The notes below the pieces were generated by a model. It was given only the letters and a program-made list of their open reading frames with translations, made no database searches and had not been told where the DNA came from. From Polycladomyces subterraneus (GTDB lineage Bacteria; Bacillota; Bacilli; Thermoactinomycetales; JIR-001), in the NCBI RefSeq assembly GCF_030433435.1, contig NZ_JANRHH010000052.1, positions 1 through 64,000 on the forward strand: DNA of 64,000 bases, given 5' to 3'. Position 1 is the stretch's first letter, and each line of letters begins with the position of its first letter. Made by a program: the position numbers and the translations under genes. Below, one piece after another: positions 1 to 7,345 of this stretch.

Positions 1-301
1 CAGTTCTACGTTTCTTGCCGTATGTACCCACATGGGCGGCGTACCTGTTACCAGTACGCTAGTTCCTTTACACTCACTCTCATGGTTTTACCCAGTGGGA
101 GTGATTGGTTCGCCACTGGAACCTCATATCATGACGTACACAGGAACAAACCCACTACCAGTGGGATGAGCACCGCTCGTACGTTCGATTATCCAGCAAA
201 TTGGTTGCCCTAACCATCCCCAAAAGGGGATACCGAGCAACGCAGCCTTTCATCCCACGATTGAAACCATGGGCTTTCAGGCGACTTTTTCTGTAACACA
301 T
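1..301 (-). ncRNA. IscB-associated omega RNA (HEARO-type), partial at window edge
   Basis: Read on the minus strand, this stretch starts with GTCGCCTGAAAGCCC (from 285 down), then a hairpin closing with TGAAAGGC, followed by a GGGGATGGTTAGGGCAACC block, paired elements around CCCACTGG/CCAGTGG, and a 3' part with GAGAGTGAGTGTAAAGGAAC. This order resembles the omega RNA scaffolds I know for IscB (5' GGC-stem, ATGGTT...TGAAAG-GC, late GAGAGnnAGnnTnnAAAGGA). In IscB loci the RNA lies directly upstream of iscB, so the nuclease gene would lie beyond the left edge; stand-alone copies also exist. The guide would be the roughly 16 nt upstream of the scaffold (286-301). There is no protein evidence in the window. 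The call rests on remembered consensus features, not on a model search. Confidence 0.6.
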
Positions 302-331
302 CTGCGCCTTTCCATTTAGGAGGAAATGGCA

Positions 332-409
332 GTGAGTGTCAGTTCATACATAGTAGACCCAGCACCCGTTCTGGGATGTCGGGTCTTTTTATATCCAAAA
401 TGTGTTTAA
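332..409 (+). CDS. candidate microprotein, 25 aa
   Basis: A GTG codon at 332 follows AGGAGG (318-323) with 8-nt spacing and opens a 25-codon frame that begins MSVSSYIVDPAPVLG and ends RVFLYPKCV. An ATG two codons earlier (326) is too close to the ribosome binding site. The only support is the good Shine-Dalgarno spacing. A GACCC/GGGTC hairpin with five T residues (356-390) lies inside the frame, which argues either for a short regulatory transcript or against translation. No family recognised. Confidence 0.25.
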   Translation: MSVSSYIVDPAPVLGCRVFLYPKCV

Positions 410-468
410 ACTGACCGGGGATCGGGTAGAAATCATATCCCGAATCCACCGGCCAATTCTCTGATGTA

Positions 469-3048
469 TCAACACCGCGAGCTCCACGCTTCATACAGTT
501 GATCCACCGTAAGGAGATCGCCCAACGCGGTAGTGACCCTTCCTCTGTGTTCCGTTTCCGCCATTACGAAACGTCGTTCCTTCCGGAACACTCCGTTTTC
601 TATCCATTCCAGCACGCGTTGCACGTCTTCGGGTTCGGGAAGCCCACATCCGACGATGGTCGCCGACGGTGTGACGATTCGCCGCTCCGATTCCATCATG
701 GTGGAAGCGTAAAAGCTGTACCGTTTCCCAGCCATATTCTCACCAAAAACAACACGCCCCGTCTTCGGTTTGACCAAATGCAGGCTGATCCCCAAAGCAT
801 CGTGATCCGCCCGGTCCACCACCACGTCCGCATAACCCTCCGGATTATGCATCGTTCGGATACATTCACCGATCACGGTGCGCAAGGGACGAATTGTCCG
901 TCGTTCGAACAGTTGTCGCGTCAACAACCAATCCTTTTTCTGTTCGGAAGGGTTTGGCAAATAGGGAACGGAAGGAGGCCAATCAAATTCTCCTGGCCAA
1001 GAGGCCGCGCACTCCTCGATGCTGATAATGCCCGCCACATGCTCACCGAGCCGACCTTGCAGCCACCGTTTCTGCGCTTCGGATTGGGTCACGATCACCA
1101 AGTGATCCTGACGTCGCTCGGCAACTTGGATCACCCGCCAACCGAACGGGTCCATCACTTCATCCCCTCGCTGACCCATTCCGTAGAACAAGACGACCGA
1201 CTCACCAGGCTGCTCCAGCAAGGTAGAAGGTGAGCTCTCTCCCCTTTTCCCGATAAACGTCAGTTGCTCCCCTTCACGGGCACCCGCCACTACCAAGAGC
1301 CCGCCATCCTTCAACAGTTGGTAAGCTCTGCCGAATGTGCGCTCTCCGTAGAAAGTGGCGCTCCAATCAGCCAACTCCCCACGATTGCGACGCTGAAAAT
1401 CCTCTATCACCTTTTTCCCCATCTCCTCCCACCTGCGCCAAGCGGAGGAGTCGGCCGGGATTTTGGTGAAAACACCGCGGTAACGTAAATGACGCTGATC
1501 CAACGCCTCGGCTTTCCATTCCTCCGTCATTCGCCTTTCCCGATCCGACGACGTCATCACCGTCACCTTCCCTTCATCATGTTGAACCAAGGTGAAACAA
1601 GCCAGCGCCGCACTTTCCTCCAAACCGTCAATCCAGACGCGTCCCCCTGCCCGATGCCGAGTGATGCGGTGCGCCGTCATCCACGGAAGCAAATCGGCTG
1701 CCTCCGCAAAAGACAAATTGGATGGTTTGGGGAATACCTGTTCCGCCCCTACTGTCACGAACCGTCCTTCCGTTTCTTGTAAACCACTGGGTATGACCAC
1801 GACGGCATCTCCAGCATGGATCGCCTTTTCCTCCCTTACTACACGCCCCGTCTCCACCACCAAGCCGGAGAAATTCGCCCCGCGAGCCAACACGTACACC
1901 AACACTTCCCTCGGACCGGGCCTACGTACGGGTATCACCGTCACCGGATCGGTAGTCCGGTATTGCCAAGACGGCACCGGAGAGATGCCCGGGTAAAAAG
2001 GGGAATCGGGCGGAAGCAACTGACCTTCGCGGATCCACTGCTCTTCTTCCTCCTGCGTCAATGACCGAACGGTATGACTACCGTGGGAGAATTGATCCAC
2101 TTCCAACCGTTGAGTTTGCGCGGCCCACCATTTCCGCTCATGGTCCAGCCCCGCCGAAAATCCTTGTTCATAGCCAGTTTGAATCAAGGACAGAATTTCT
2201 TTCGGTCGTGTATCCTGATCGCTTGTTCCTGCCGTGATCCGTTCCCACTCTTTTCTGTCTGGTAAAACGAACGGCCTGGGGCGCTCCCAATCATTCCGCC
2301 ACGCCCTGCGGCGTACAAACGCTTCGGCGAGCGGCCCCTGCCCGGCCGTAGCCGCCGCTTTCGCCCAAGCAACCGCCAATGGCAAAGCTTCCCCTTCACA
2401 ACATTGGTCTATCCATCCCGTTTCCTCCGCTTCCCGAGCTGTCATCGCCCGATTGGAGCAAAGCCAGTTGATCGCTTGAACGAGGCCGTCTGTCCCTTTT
2501 TGCAGGTGAGCAATTCTCACCAGACGCTGAATGACGCCCGTTCCTGCCGGCAGGATGAATTGCGCCGATTCGCTCGCCACAACTGCGTGCGTACATAAGG
2601 CAACTGCGCAACCAATTCCGGAGACCATCCCGTCCACCGCTGCTATCAGTGGCTTATTCATCCGCTCCATGAGCTCCAATCCCGACTCGAAGAACTCCCG
2701 CCACTCCCCTTGTAGGTGGCTGGAGGAAAACAGGAAACGACCGCCATGGCAGGTGAAGATCAAAGCTTTCAGCTCATCCCGAGCTGCCAGTTGCTCCATC
2801 CATCGTACCCATTCCTCGATGGCGGATGAGTCGGACGAACTGGATGTGGGTGACAACACGGCTATCGTACGACCGGGTGTAACTTCCCATTCCATCAGCC
2901 GAAAATGGTCAGTGGAGTTCACTTGCGGTCGAATTCCGGTTTTGGCATGGACTCGATTTCCCGAGTGAACCAGTTGGAGAGATGCACGCTCATCCGAATT
3001 GAAGGTAACAGAGTCGGTTTTCCCATGCGTCGATGTATGAGTGGTCAT
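469..3048 (-). CDS. crotonase / MDR-reductase fusion protein
   Basis: A protein of about 859 aa. Roughly residues 40-300 are an enoyl-CoA hydratase/isomerase (crotonase) fold, with an oxyanion-type stretch KPLIAAVDGMVSGIGCAVAL and a MTAREAEETGWID segment typical of the family. From about 330 to the end it resembles medium-chain reductases of the crotonyl-CoA carboxylase/reductase type (GPREVLVYVLARGANFSG; FPKPSNLSFAEAADLLPWMTAHR). The Rossmann glycine motif expected after the AHR segment is degenerate (WIDGLEESAALACF), so NADPH use is doubtful. The ATG at 3048 is preferred because GGAAGGGG precedes it; the upstream in-frame GTG (3066) has no ribosome binding site. The gene stands alone. A role in acyl-CoA metabolism is inferred from the folds; the substrate is unknown. 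Confidence 0.6.
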   Translation of the reverse strand: MTTHTSTHGKTDSVTFNSDERASLQLVHSGNRVHAKTGIRPQVNSTDHFRLMEWEVTPGRTIAVLSPTSSSSDSSAIEEWVRWMEQLAARDELKALIFTCHGGRFLFSSSHLQGEWREFFESGLELMERMNKPLIAAVDGMVSGIGCAVALCTHAVVASESAQFILPAGTGVIQRLVRIAHLQKGTDGLVQAINWLCSNRAMTAREAEETGWIDQCCEGEALPLAVAWAKAAATAGQGPLAEAFVRRRAWRNDWERPRPFVLPDRKEWERITAGTSDQDTRPKEILSLIQTGYEQGFSAGLDHERKWWAAQTQRLEVDQFSHGSHTVRSLTQEEEEQWIREGQLLPPDSPFYPGISPVPSWQYRTTDPVTVIPVRRPGPREVLVYVLARGANFSGLVVETGRVVREEKAIHAGDAVVVIPSGLQETEGRFVTVGAEQVFPKPSNLSFAEAADLLPWMTAHRITRHRAGGRVWIDGLEESAALACFTLVQHDEGKVTVMTSSDRERRMTEEWKAEALDQRHLRYRGVFTKIPADSSAWRRWEEMGKKVIEDFQRRNRGELADWSATFYGERTFGRAYQLLKDGGLLVVAGAREGEQLTFIGKRGESSPSTLLEQPGESVVLFYGMGQRGDEVMDPFGWRVIQVAERRQDHLVIVTQSEAQKRWLQGRLGEHVAGIISIEECAASWPGEFDWPPSVPYLPNPSEQKKDWLLTRQLFERRTIRPLRTVIGECIRTMHNPEGYADVVVDRADHDALGISLHLVKPKTGRVVFGENMAGKRYSFYASTMMESERRIVTPSATIVGCGLPEPEDVQRVLEWIENGVFRKERRFVMAETEHRGRVTTALGDLLTVDQLYEAWSSRC

Positions 3049-3076
3049 GGATGATGCCCCTTCCACCGAATTGTTT

Positions 3077-3109
3077 TATAACAATACCTGAGTATATCTT
3101 ACTGTTATA
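3077..3109. promoter_or_regulatory. inverted repeat upstream of the fusion gene
   Basis: TATAACA (3077-3083) and TGTTATA (3103-3109) form a perfect 7-bp inverted repeat around an AT-rich centre, 29 bp upstream of the fusion gene start and in its promoter region. The arrangement would suit a dimeric repressor such as a TetR-type protein. No regulator gene is adjacent, so this is a candidate operator only. Confidence 0.35.
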
Positions 3110-3522
3110 ATACAAAGCCTCATCACCCTTTGACAAGGGTTTTGGCGCAATTTTTAAAAAAAATTTGCCCCCTTGTCCGGGGACGGGGAGAAGAGTTTAT
3201 TTAAGCGCACACGAAGCTCGCTCTTTATAGTTGGGGATTTATCAGATGAGTAGCAAATAGTCTATCTCCGTAATCATGATGTATCTGATATTGCCTTCTA
3301 TAGCAATAGCAAGCCACTATATCGGCAATGACGCAGAAAGTTTTGGATTGACTCATTACACAAACATTCGAATATTCGATGCCACTCTTGCAGATGGCGC
3401 TTGCATAGCAAAATGGACCATGGAGCGACTCCTTTTACACTAAATTGCGACCTGAACGTATTCGGAAGCATGTTTTCTGCTTAGAATATTACTGATAAAC
3501 ACTGTAAAGGGGATCAGTATCC
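3110..3522. other. intergenic region without recognised gene
   Basis: About 410 bp between the fusion gene and a small ORF. A TTGACA at about 3130 lies upstream of an A/T-rich run, and a TAGAATATT box near 3483-3491 could serve as -10 element for the downstream microprotein. No conserved coding frame or RNA motif was recognised. Confidence 0.4.
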
Positions 3523-3690
3523 GTGAACCATAATCATGTAATCGGTTATGCAACATTGGCATTAAAGAACTTAGGGTATTCCAAAGACGAGATTTGGAAA
3601 GTGATTCACGAGATGCACCGTCTGTTTGATTTTCAGTCAGAAGAAGAAGCCGCCGAACAAGCCGATTCTTTTCTACGAGAGAACAGTTAA
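3523..3690 (+). CDS. conserved-looking small helical protein, 55 aa
   Basis: GTG start preceded by AAAGGGGA at 3506-3513. The product starts MNHNHVIGYATLALKNLGYSKDEIWKV and ends with an acidic helix (QSEEEAAEQADSFLREN). The L..LGYSKDEIWKVI segment resembles a UBA-like or short helix-turn-helix module common in small Firmicutes proteins. It has no membrane segment. It ends just before the palindrome that forms the left part of the IS200/IS605 element, so the insertion sits directly downstream. Function unknown. Confidence 0.55.
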   Translation: MNHNHVIGYATLALKNLGYSKDEIWKVIHEMHRLFDFQSEEEAAEQADSFLRENS

Positions 3691-3708
3691 TTTAGATATT
3701 GGGGGAGC

Positions 3709-3762
3709 GCGAGGGAGCAGTAATCCCCCTCAATTCATTGAGGGGGATTACTGCTCCCTCGC
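3709..3762. repeat. 26-bp-arm perfect palindrome at IS left end
   Basis: Two perfectly complementary 26-nt arms (3709-3734 and 3737-3762) are separated by only TC. The inner part (CCCCCTCAAT/ATTGAGGGGG) corresponds to the hairpin expected at the left end of an IS200/IS605 element and resembles the right-end hairpin CCCCCGAA/TTCGGGGG. The extra outer 16 bp of pairing on each arm is much longer than the usual imperfect subterminal hairpin. Confidence 0.8.
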
Positions 3763-3807
3763 CTCTTTAAGATTGAAAATTCTTGATATAAGGTATACCA
3801 TAATAGT

Positions 3808-4230
3808 ATGAGAAAAAAATCTTGGAGGTCAACAAGGGCAGCGGTTTATAGCCTTAATTACCATTTCGTATGGTCTACCAAATATCGCAGAAAGGTTCTG
3901 CGTGAATCAGTTGGTGAGACACTGAAAGAAGCAATAAAAGCATTGTGTCTAGAACATGGATATGAATTAATAGCTCTTGAAGTAATGGAAGACCATGTTC
4001 ATGTTTTCTTGTCTGCGCCTCCTAAGGTAGCTCCTTCTATTATTGCAAAAGTACTGAAAGGATCTACCGCTCGAACCCTTTTTACAAAACATCCTGAGTT
4101 AAAAAAGATTCTTCGAAATGGTCACTTATGGAATCCAAGCTACTATGTTGGATCGGCTGGACAAGTTTCCAGTGAGACGATTCAACGTTACATCAAAGGT
4201 CAAAAAACAAAAGAGGAAGGAGGTGATTAA
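3808..4230 (+). CDS. tnpA: IS200/IS605 Y1 transposase TnpA
   Basis: A 140-aa HUH-family single-strand transposase. The HUH metal motif is seen as HVH at residues 63-65 (MEDHVHVFL) and the nucleophilic tyrosine in SETIQRYIKGQ at about residue 128, the spacing expected for Y1 transposases. Length matches the family. The enzyme excises and inserts the element as single-stranded DNA by recognising the terminal hairpins. It is followed 3 bp later by tnpB and preceded by a TATACC/TAATAG-type promoter region after the left palindrome. Both motifs are intact, so it is probably active. Confidence 0.93.
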   Translation: MRKKSWRSTRAAVYSLNYHFVWSTKYRRKVLRESVGETLKEAIKALCLEHGYELIALEVMEDHVHVFLSAPPKVAPSIIAKVLKGSTARTLFTKHPELKKILRNGHLWNPSYYVGSAGQVSSETIQRYIKGQKTKEEGGD

Positions 4231-4233
4231 AAG

Positions 4234-5457
4234 ATGCCGATGATCACGATCAAAGCCAAGATTCATATAGATCCTAAAACAGAAGCTGTGCTGAAAGATG
4301 CCATGCTTTGTGCTACCAAAGTATACAATGGTCTTTTATGGCATCTTCGAAAAGAGTATGAGGAGAAAGGGAAAGTAAAGGTTTCTCGAAAAAACCTCAA
4401 TCTCATTTTGAAAGAGCTACCACGAACTAGAGGATATTACTCCATGTCAGTGCAACTTACACGAGATGAGGTGATCCAGGCATATAAGAGTTTTTTTGAA
4501 TTAAGGAAGAAAGGACTCACCCAACACAATGCACCTGGATTCCGGAGAAAAAGTTATCTTTCTCCTCTCAAATATGTTCAGAGCGGCTTCAAGATCGAAG
4601 GAAATAAAGTCACCCTCAGTCTTGGAACCAATCGCCAAGACGTGAAAAGTGTCTCATTCCGAATCTCCCACCGTCCTCATGTTCAATATGAGCGCATCAG
4701 GCAACTGTCCATCATCTACGATAAGATTTCCGGGCAACTTGAAGCCCGTCTGATGGTGGAAGTGAAGCCTAGTAAAAATAAAGGATCGGGACGGGTGGCA
4801 ATCGATCTGGGTGAGACCATCCTCATGGCATGTGTATTCGATGATGGCACAGCTTCTCTGTATTCTGGTCGTCAGATCAAGGCAATCCGCAGGTACTGGC
4901 AAAAGGTACGAGCGAACTTAGAGCAAAAATCTCGCAGATGGTTTCAAATCTCTCATAAGGAGAGAAAACAAGTCGACCATCTCCTTCATATTGCAACAAC
5001 TCATCTGATTTCCGAATGCCTCAAAAAAGGAGTAAAAGAGATTGCAATTGGTGATCTGAATGGGATTCGGGAGAACATTGACTATGGTGACTCCGTGAAC
5101 CAACGTTTACATAGCTGGCCTTACAGCAAGATCATCAACATGATCAAATACAAAGGTGAACTGGCAGGAATGGAAGTACGAGACCATATCGATGAAAGGA
5201 ATACTTCAAGAACTTGTCACTCTTGTGGCCAGATTCTTGTTTCTAATCGAAAGCATCGAGGTTTATACCTTTGCTCTTGCGGTTGGAATGCTCATGCGGA
5301 TGCGAACGGAGCACTCAATATCTTCGAAAAAGCTTTCAAGGTATCTCCTATGAAGAGGAGTAGTGGCCGAGTGGCACGGCCCGTGACCATGTCCTACCAT
5401 CTTGGTTGGCATGGTGTCACTGAACCGAAGTACAGTGCTTCACTGTATGCATCCTAA
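4234..5457 (+). CDS. tnpB: RNA-guided nuclease TnpB of IS605 element
   Basis: A 407-aa TnpB protein. An N-terminal wedge/helical region precedes the RuvC-I motif VAIDLGETI (Asp about 191), the RuvC-II region IAIGDLNGIRE, a zinc ribbon (CHSCG...CSCG, about 328-349) and RuvC-III HADANGALNI (Asp about 356). In classical TnpB the RuvC-II residue is Glu in an 'EDL' motif; here it is Gly, with a Glu six residues further on, matching the subgroup with a rearranged active site. The ribosome binding site GGAGG overlaps the tnpA end, indicating coupling. The 3' end and the right-end hairpin should encode the guide RNA. Confidence 0.9.
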   Translation: MPMITIKAKIHIDPKTEAVLKDAMLCATKVYNGLLWHLRKEYEEKGKVKVSRKNLNLILKELPRTRGYYSMSVQLTRDEVIQAYKSFFELRKKGLTQHNAPGFRRKSYLSPLKYVQSGFKIEGNKVTLSLGTNRQDVKSVSFRISHRPHVQYERIRQLSIIYDKISGQLEARLMVEVKPSKNKGSGRVAIDLGETILMACVFDDGTASLYSGRQIKAIRRYWQKVRANLEQKSRRWFQISHKERKQVDHLLHIATTHLISECLKKGVKEIAIGDLNGIRENIDYGDSVNQRLHSWPYSKIINMIKYKGELAGMEVRDHIDERNTSRTCHSCGQILVSNRKHRGLYLCSCGWNAHADANGALNIFEKAFKVSPMKRSSGRVARPVTMSYHLGWHGVTEPKYSASLYAS

Positions 5458-5494
5458 GTGGATGCCCCCGAATTTATTCGGGGGAGGATGTCAC
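5380..5494 (+). ncRNA. probable TnpB omega RNA / right end of IS element
   Basis: In IS605 elements the omega RNA covers the 3' part of tnpB and the right end, with the guide taken from flanking DNA. Here the right end has CCCCCGAATTTATTCGGGGG (5465-5484) followed by AGGATGTCAC, the usual scaffold terminus; a guide would start at about 5495. The 5' end is an estimate. The call follows from family knowledge plus the visible hairpin. Confidence 0.5.
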
Positions 5495-5599
5495 CTAGGT
5501 TCTGATCAGAAAGCGCCTGACCGGACTCCCTTTCCCCAAAGTGGGAACAAGTTTTATCCGATTGTAAATAAAACGAAGATGTACCAGACAGGACCTTCA

Positions 5600-5634
5600 A
5601 AAAAAGACAAACAAGCTACATGTAGCTTGTTTGT
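5600..5634 (-). terminator. intrinsic terminator, minus strand
   Basis: A perfect palindrome with 14-bp arms and no spacer (5607-5634, centre ACATGT) is followed on the minus strand by GTC and seven T residues. It would end transcription coming from the YjcZ-type gene at 5845-5949. The GC-rich stretch 5640-5800 between gene and terminator may fold (for example CGGG-TCCTTT-CCCG at 5731-5744) but matches no RNA class I recognise. Confidence 0.6.
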
Positions 5635-5844
5635 GAGACTGCTAATTCCGAGTTCGCCGTTCTCTCTCTCACTCCCAAATCTCTGCGCTCAAAGGTCGCT
5701 CCTGGGAAAACAGCCACCTCTTTAAGGGTAGCGGGTCCTTTCCCGTTGAGTACGGAGCGAAGACGGAAAATCGGAGCCCCCGAACTTTGTCAGGTAATGA
5801 GCCACCAAAAGTGTGTGCCGTTGATCCCACTTTTTTAACTCATT

Positions 5845-5949
5845 TTAATAACCAAAACCTACTCCGGCAAAAACAAAGATGGTGGCGATCACCAACAGGA
5901 AAATCAAGAGTCGACGAAGTCCGATTCCAAAGCCGTAACCATAACTCAT
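5845..5949 (-). CDS. YjcZ-family sporulation membrane microprotein
   Basis: 34 aa: starts MSYGYGFGIGLRRLLIFLLV and ends ATIFVFAGVGFGY. A glycine/tyrosine-rich start, one hydrophobic helix (about residues 12-28) and a C-terminal GFGY make it a close match to the tiny YjcZ family of Bacillus spore proteins. The ATG at 5949 has AAAGGGGGA just upstream on the minus strand. It is probably made in the forespore or mother cell during sporulation; the exact role is unknown. It is a useful marker that the organism is a spore former. Confidence 0.85.
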   Translation of the reverse strand: MSYGYGFGIGLRRLLIFLLVIATIFVFAGVGFGY

Positions 5950-6154
5950 CTGATCCCCCTTTCCTCTGACTCCGAAATCACCTTATTCCTCTCCTTTCTT
6001 CCTGGAAACTACGAATTCCTAATAGCGTAAAAATCGTGATTAGCACACAAACCAAAATGAGAAAATATGCATATAACTAGCAACATCAGCCCTTTCCACA
6101 TCACATCAGTCAGAATAACCTATCCCCAGAAAACGGAAGGGGGATTTCTGAAAA

Positions 6155-6322
6155 ATGACCACTTCGCTACCTTCTTTAAATGGAATGGATATCCGTAGTT
6201 TAATGTTACAAGTATTGAATTTTATTCCTATGCCTAAGGTAATTCAGTCCATCATTAATTTTTGGAGAAAAATACAACCATTATGGATTATATGCAAAAA
6301 TCTCCTTGGGTTAAAAAAGTAA
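6155..6322 (+). CDS. hypothetical amphipathic small protein, 55 aa
   Basis: ATG at 6155 follows GGAAGGGGG (6135-6143). The product starts MTTSLPSLNGMDIRSLMLQV and continues with alternating hydrophobic and basic residues (FIPMPKVIQSIINFWRKIQPLWIICKNLLGLKK). The strongly cationic, tryptophan-containing C-terminal part looks like a membrane-active peptide or a small bacteriocin-like product, but there are no transport or immunity genes nearby. It is followed by a TTAGCGGACAT repeat and an intrinsic terminator (6409-6437). Function unknown. Confidence 0.4.
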   Translation: MTTSLPSLNGMDIRSLMLQVLNFIPMPKVIQSIINFWRKIQPLWIICKNLLGLKK

Positions 6323-6408
6323 GTCTCTTAGCGGACATATTTCGCATTGGTGGTTATTCACAGGATTGAGACACAATGAGCTCACAACTTATGTTGTGTG
6401 AGTCAATA

Positions 6409-6437
6409 CAAACCCAGTGGAAAAACCACTGGGTTTG
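6409..6437. terminator. hairpin of dispersed repeat family A, copy 1
   Basis: CAAACCCAGTGG, five A, then CCACTGGGTTTG form a perfect 12-bp stem followed by TCATTTG. It could terminate the small gene at 6155-6322. Near-identical hairpins occur at 12595-12624, 37321-37351 and 60422-60446. Confidence 0.6.
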
Positions 6438-6498
6438 TCATTTGACTCAACCTTTTTTAGAGCGGCCACATATTTCGCTTTTGGTTTCCGTAACTCTA

Positions 6499-7245
<747 letters not shown>

Positions 7246-7345
7246 TCAATAAAGTGGGAAACGCGCAGGTTCATTGAGAAAACGGACGTACCTCGGGACT
7301 CCTTAGCGGCGGCTGTTTCGCTTTATAGGCAAAGGAGGTGAGGAA

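Larger units (their letters stand above)
3709..5494 (+). mobile_element. IS200/IS605-family insertion element with tnpA and tnpB
   Basis: A complete two-gene element: the left subterminal palindrome (3709-3762), Y1 transposase tnpA, tnpB starting 3 bp after the tnpA stop, and a right-end hairpin (5465-5484) followed by GGAGGATGTCAC. The right boundary is placed after TCAC by analogy with other family members. The left boundary is not certain and could lie a few tens of bases before 3709. These elements transpose as single strands and leave no target duplications, so none is expected. The element appears intact. Confidence 0.85.

Noticed and set aside
499-2968. Long plus-strand frames opposite the fusion protein gene
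   Set aside because: They lie antisense to a gene with recognisable domains, have no ribosome binding sites and read as low-quality composition.
5640-5800. Possible riboswitch (ydaO, T-box or SAM) next to the YjcZ gene
   Set aside because: None of the conserved cores (GTCAGCTAA, GGTGG-ACCGCG, SAM motifs) could be found on either strand; kept only as an unassigned GC-rich segment.
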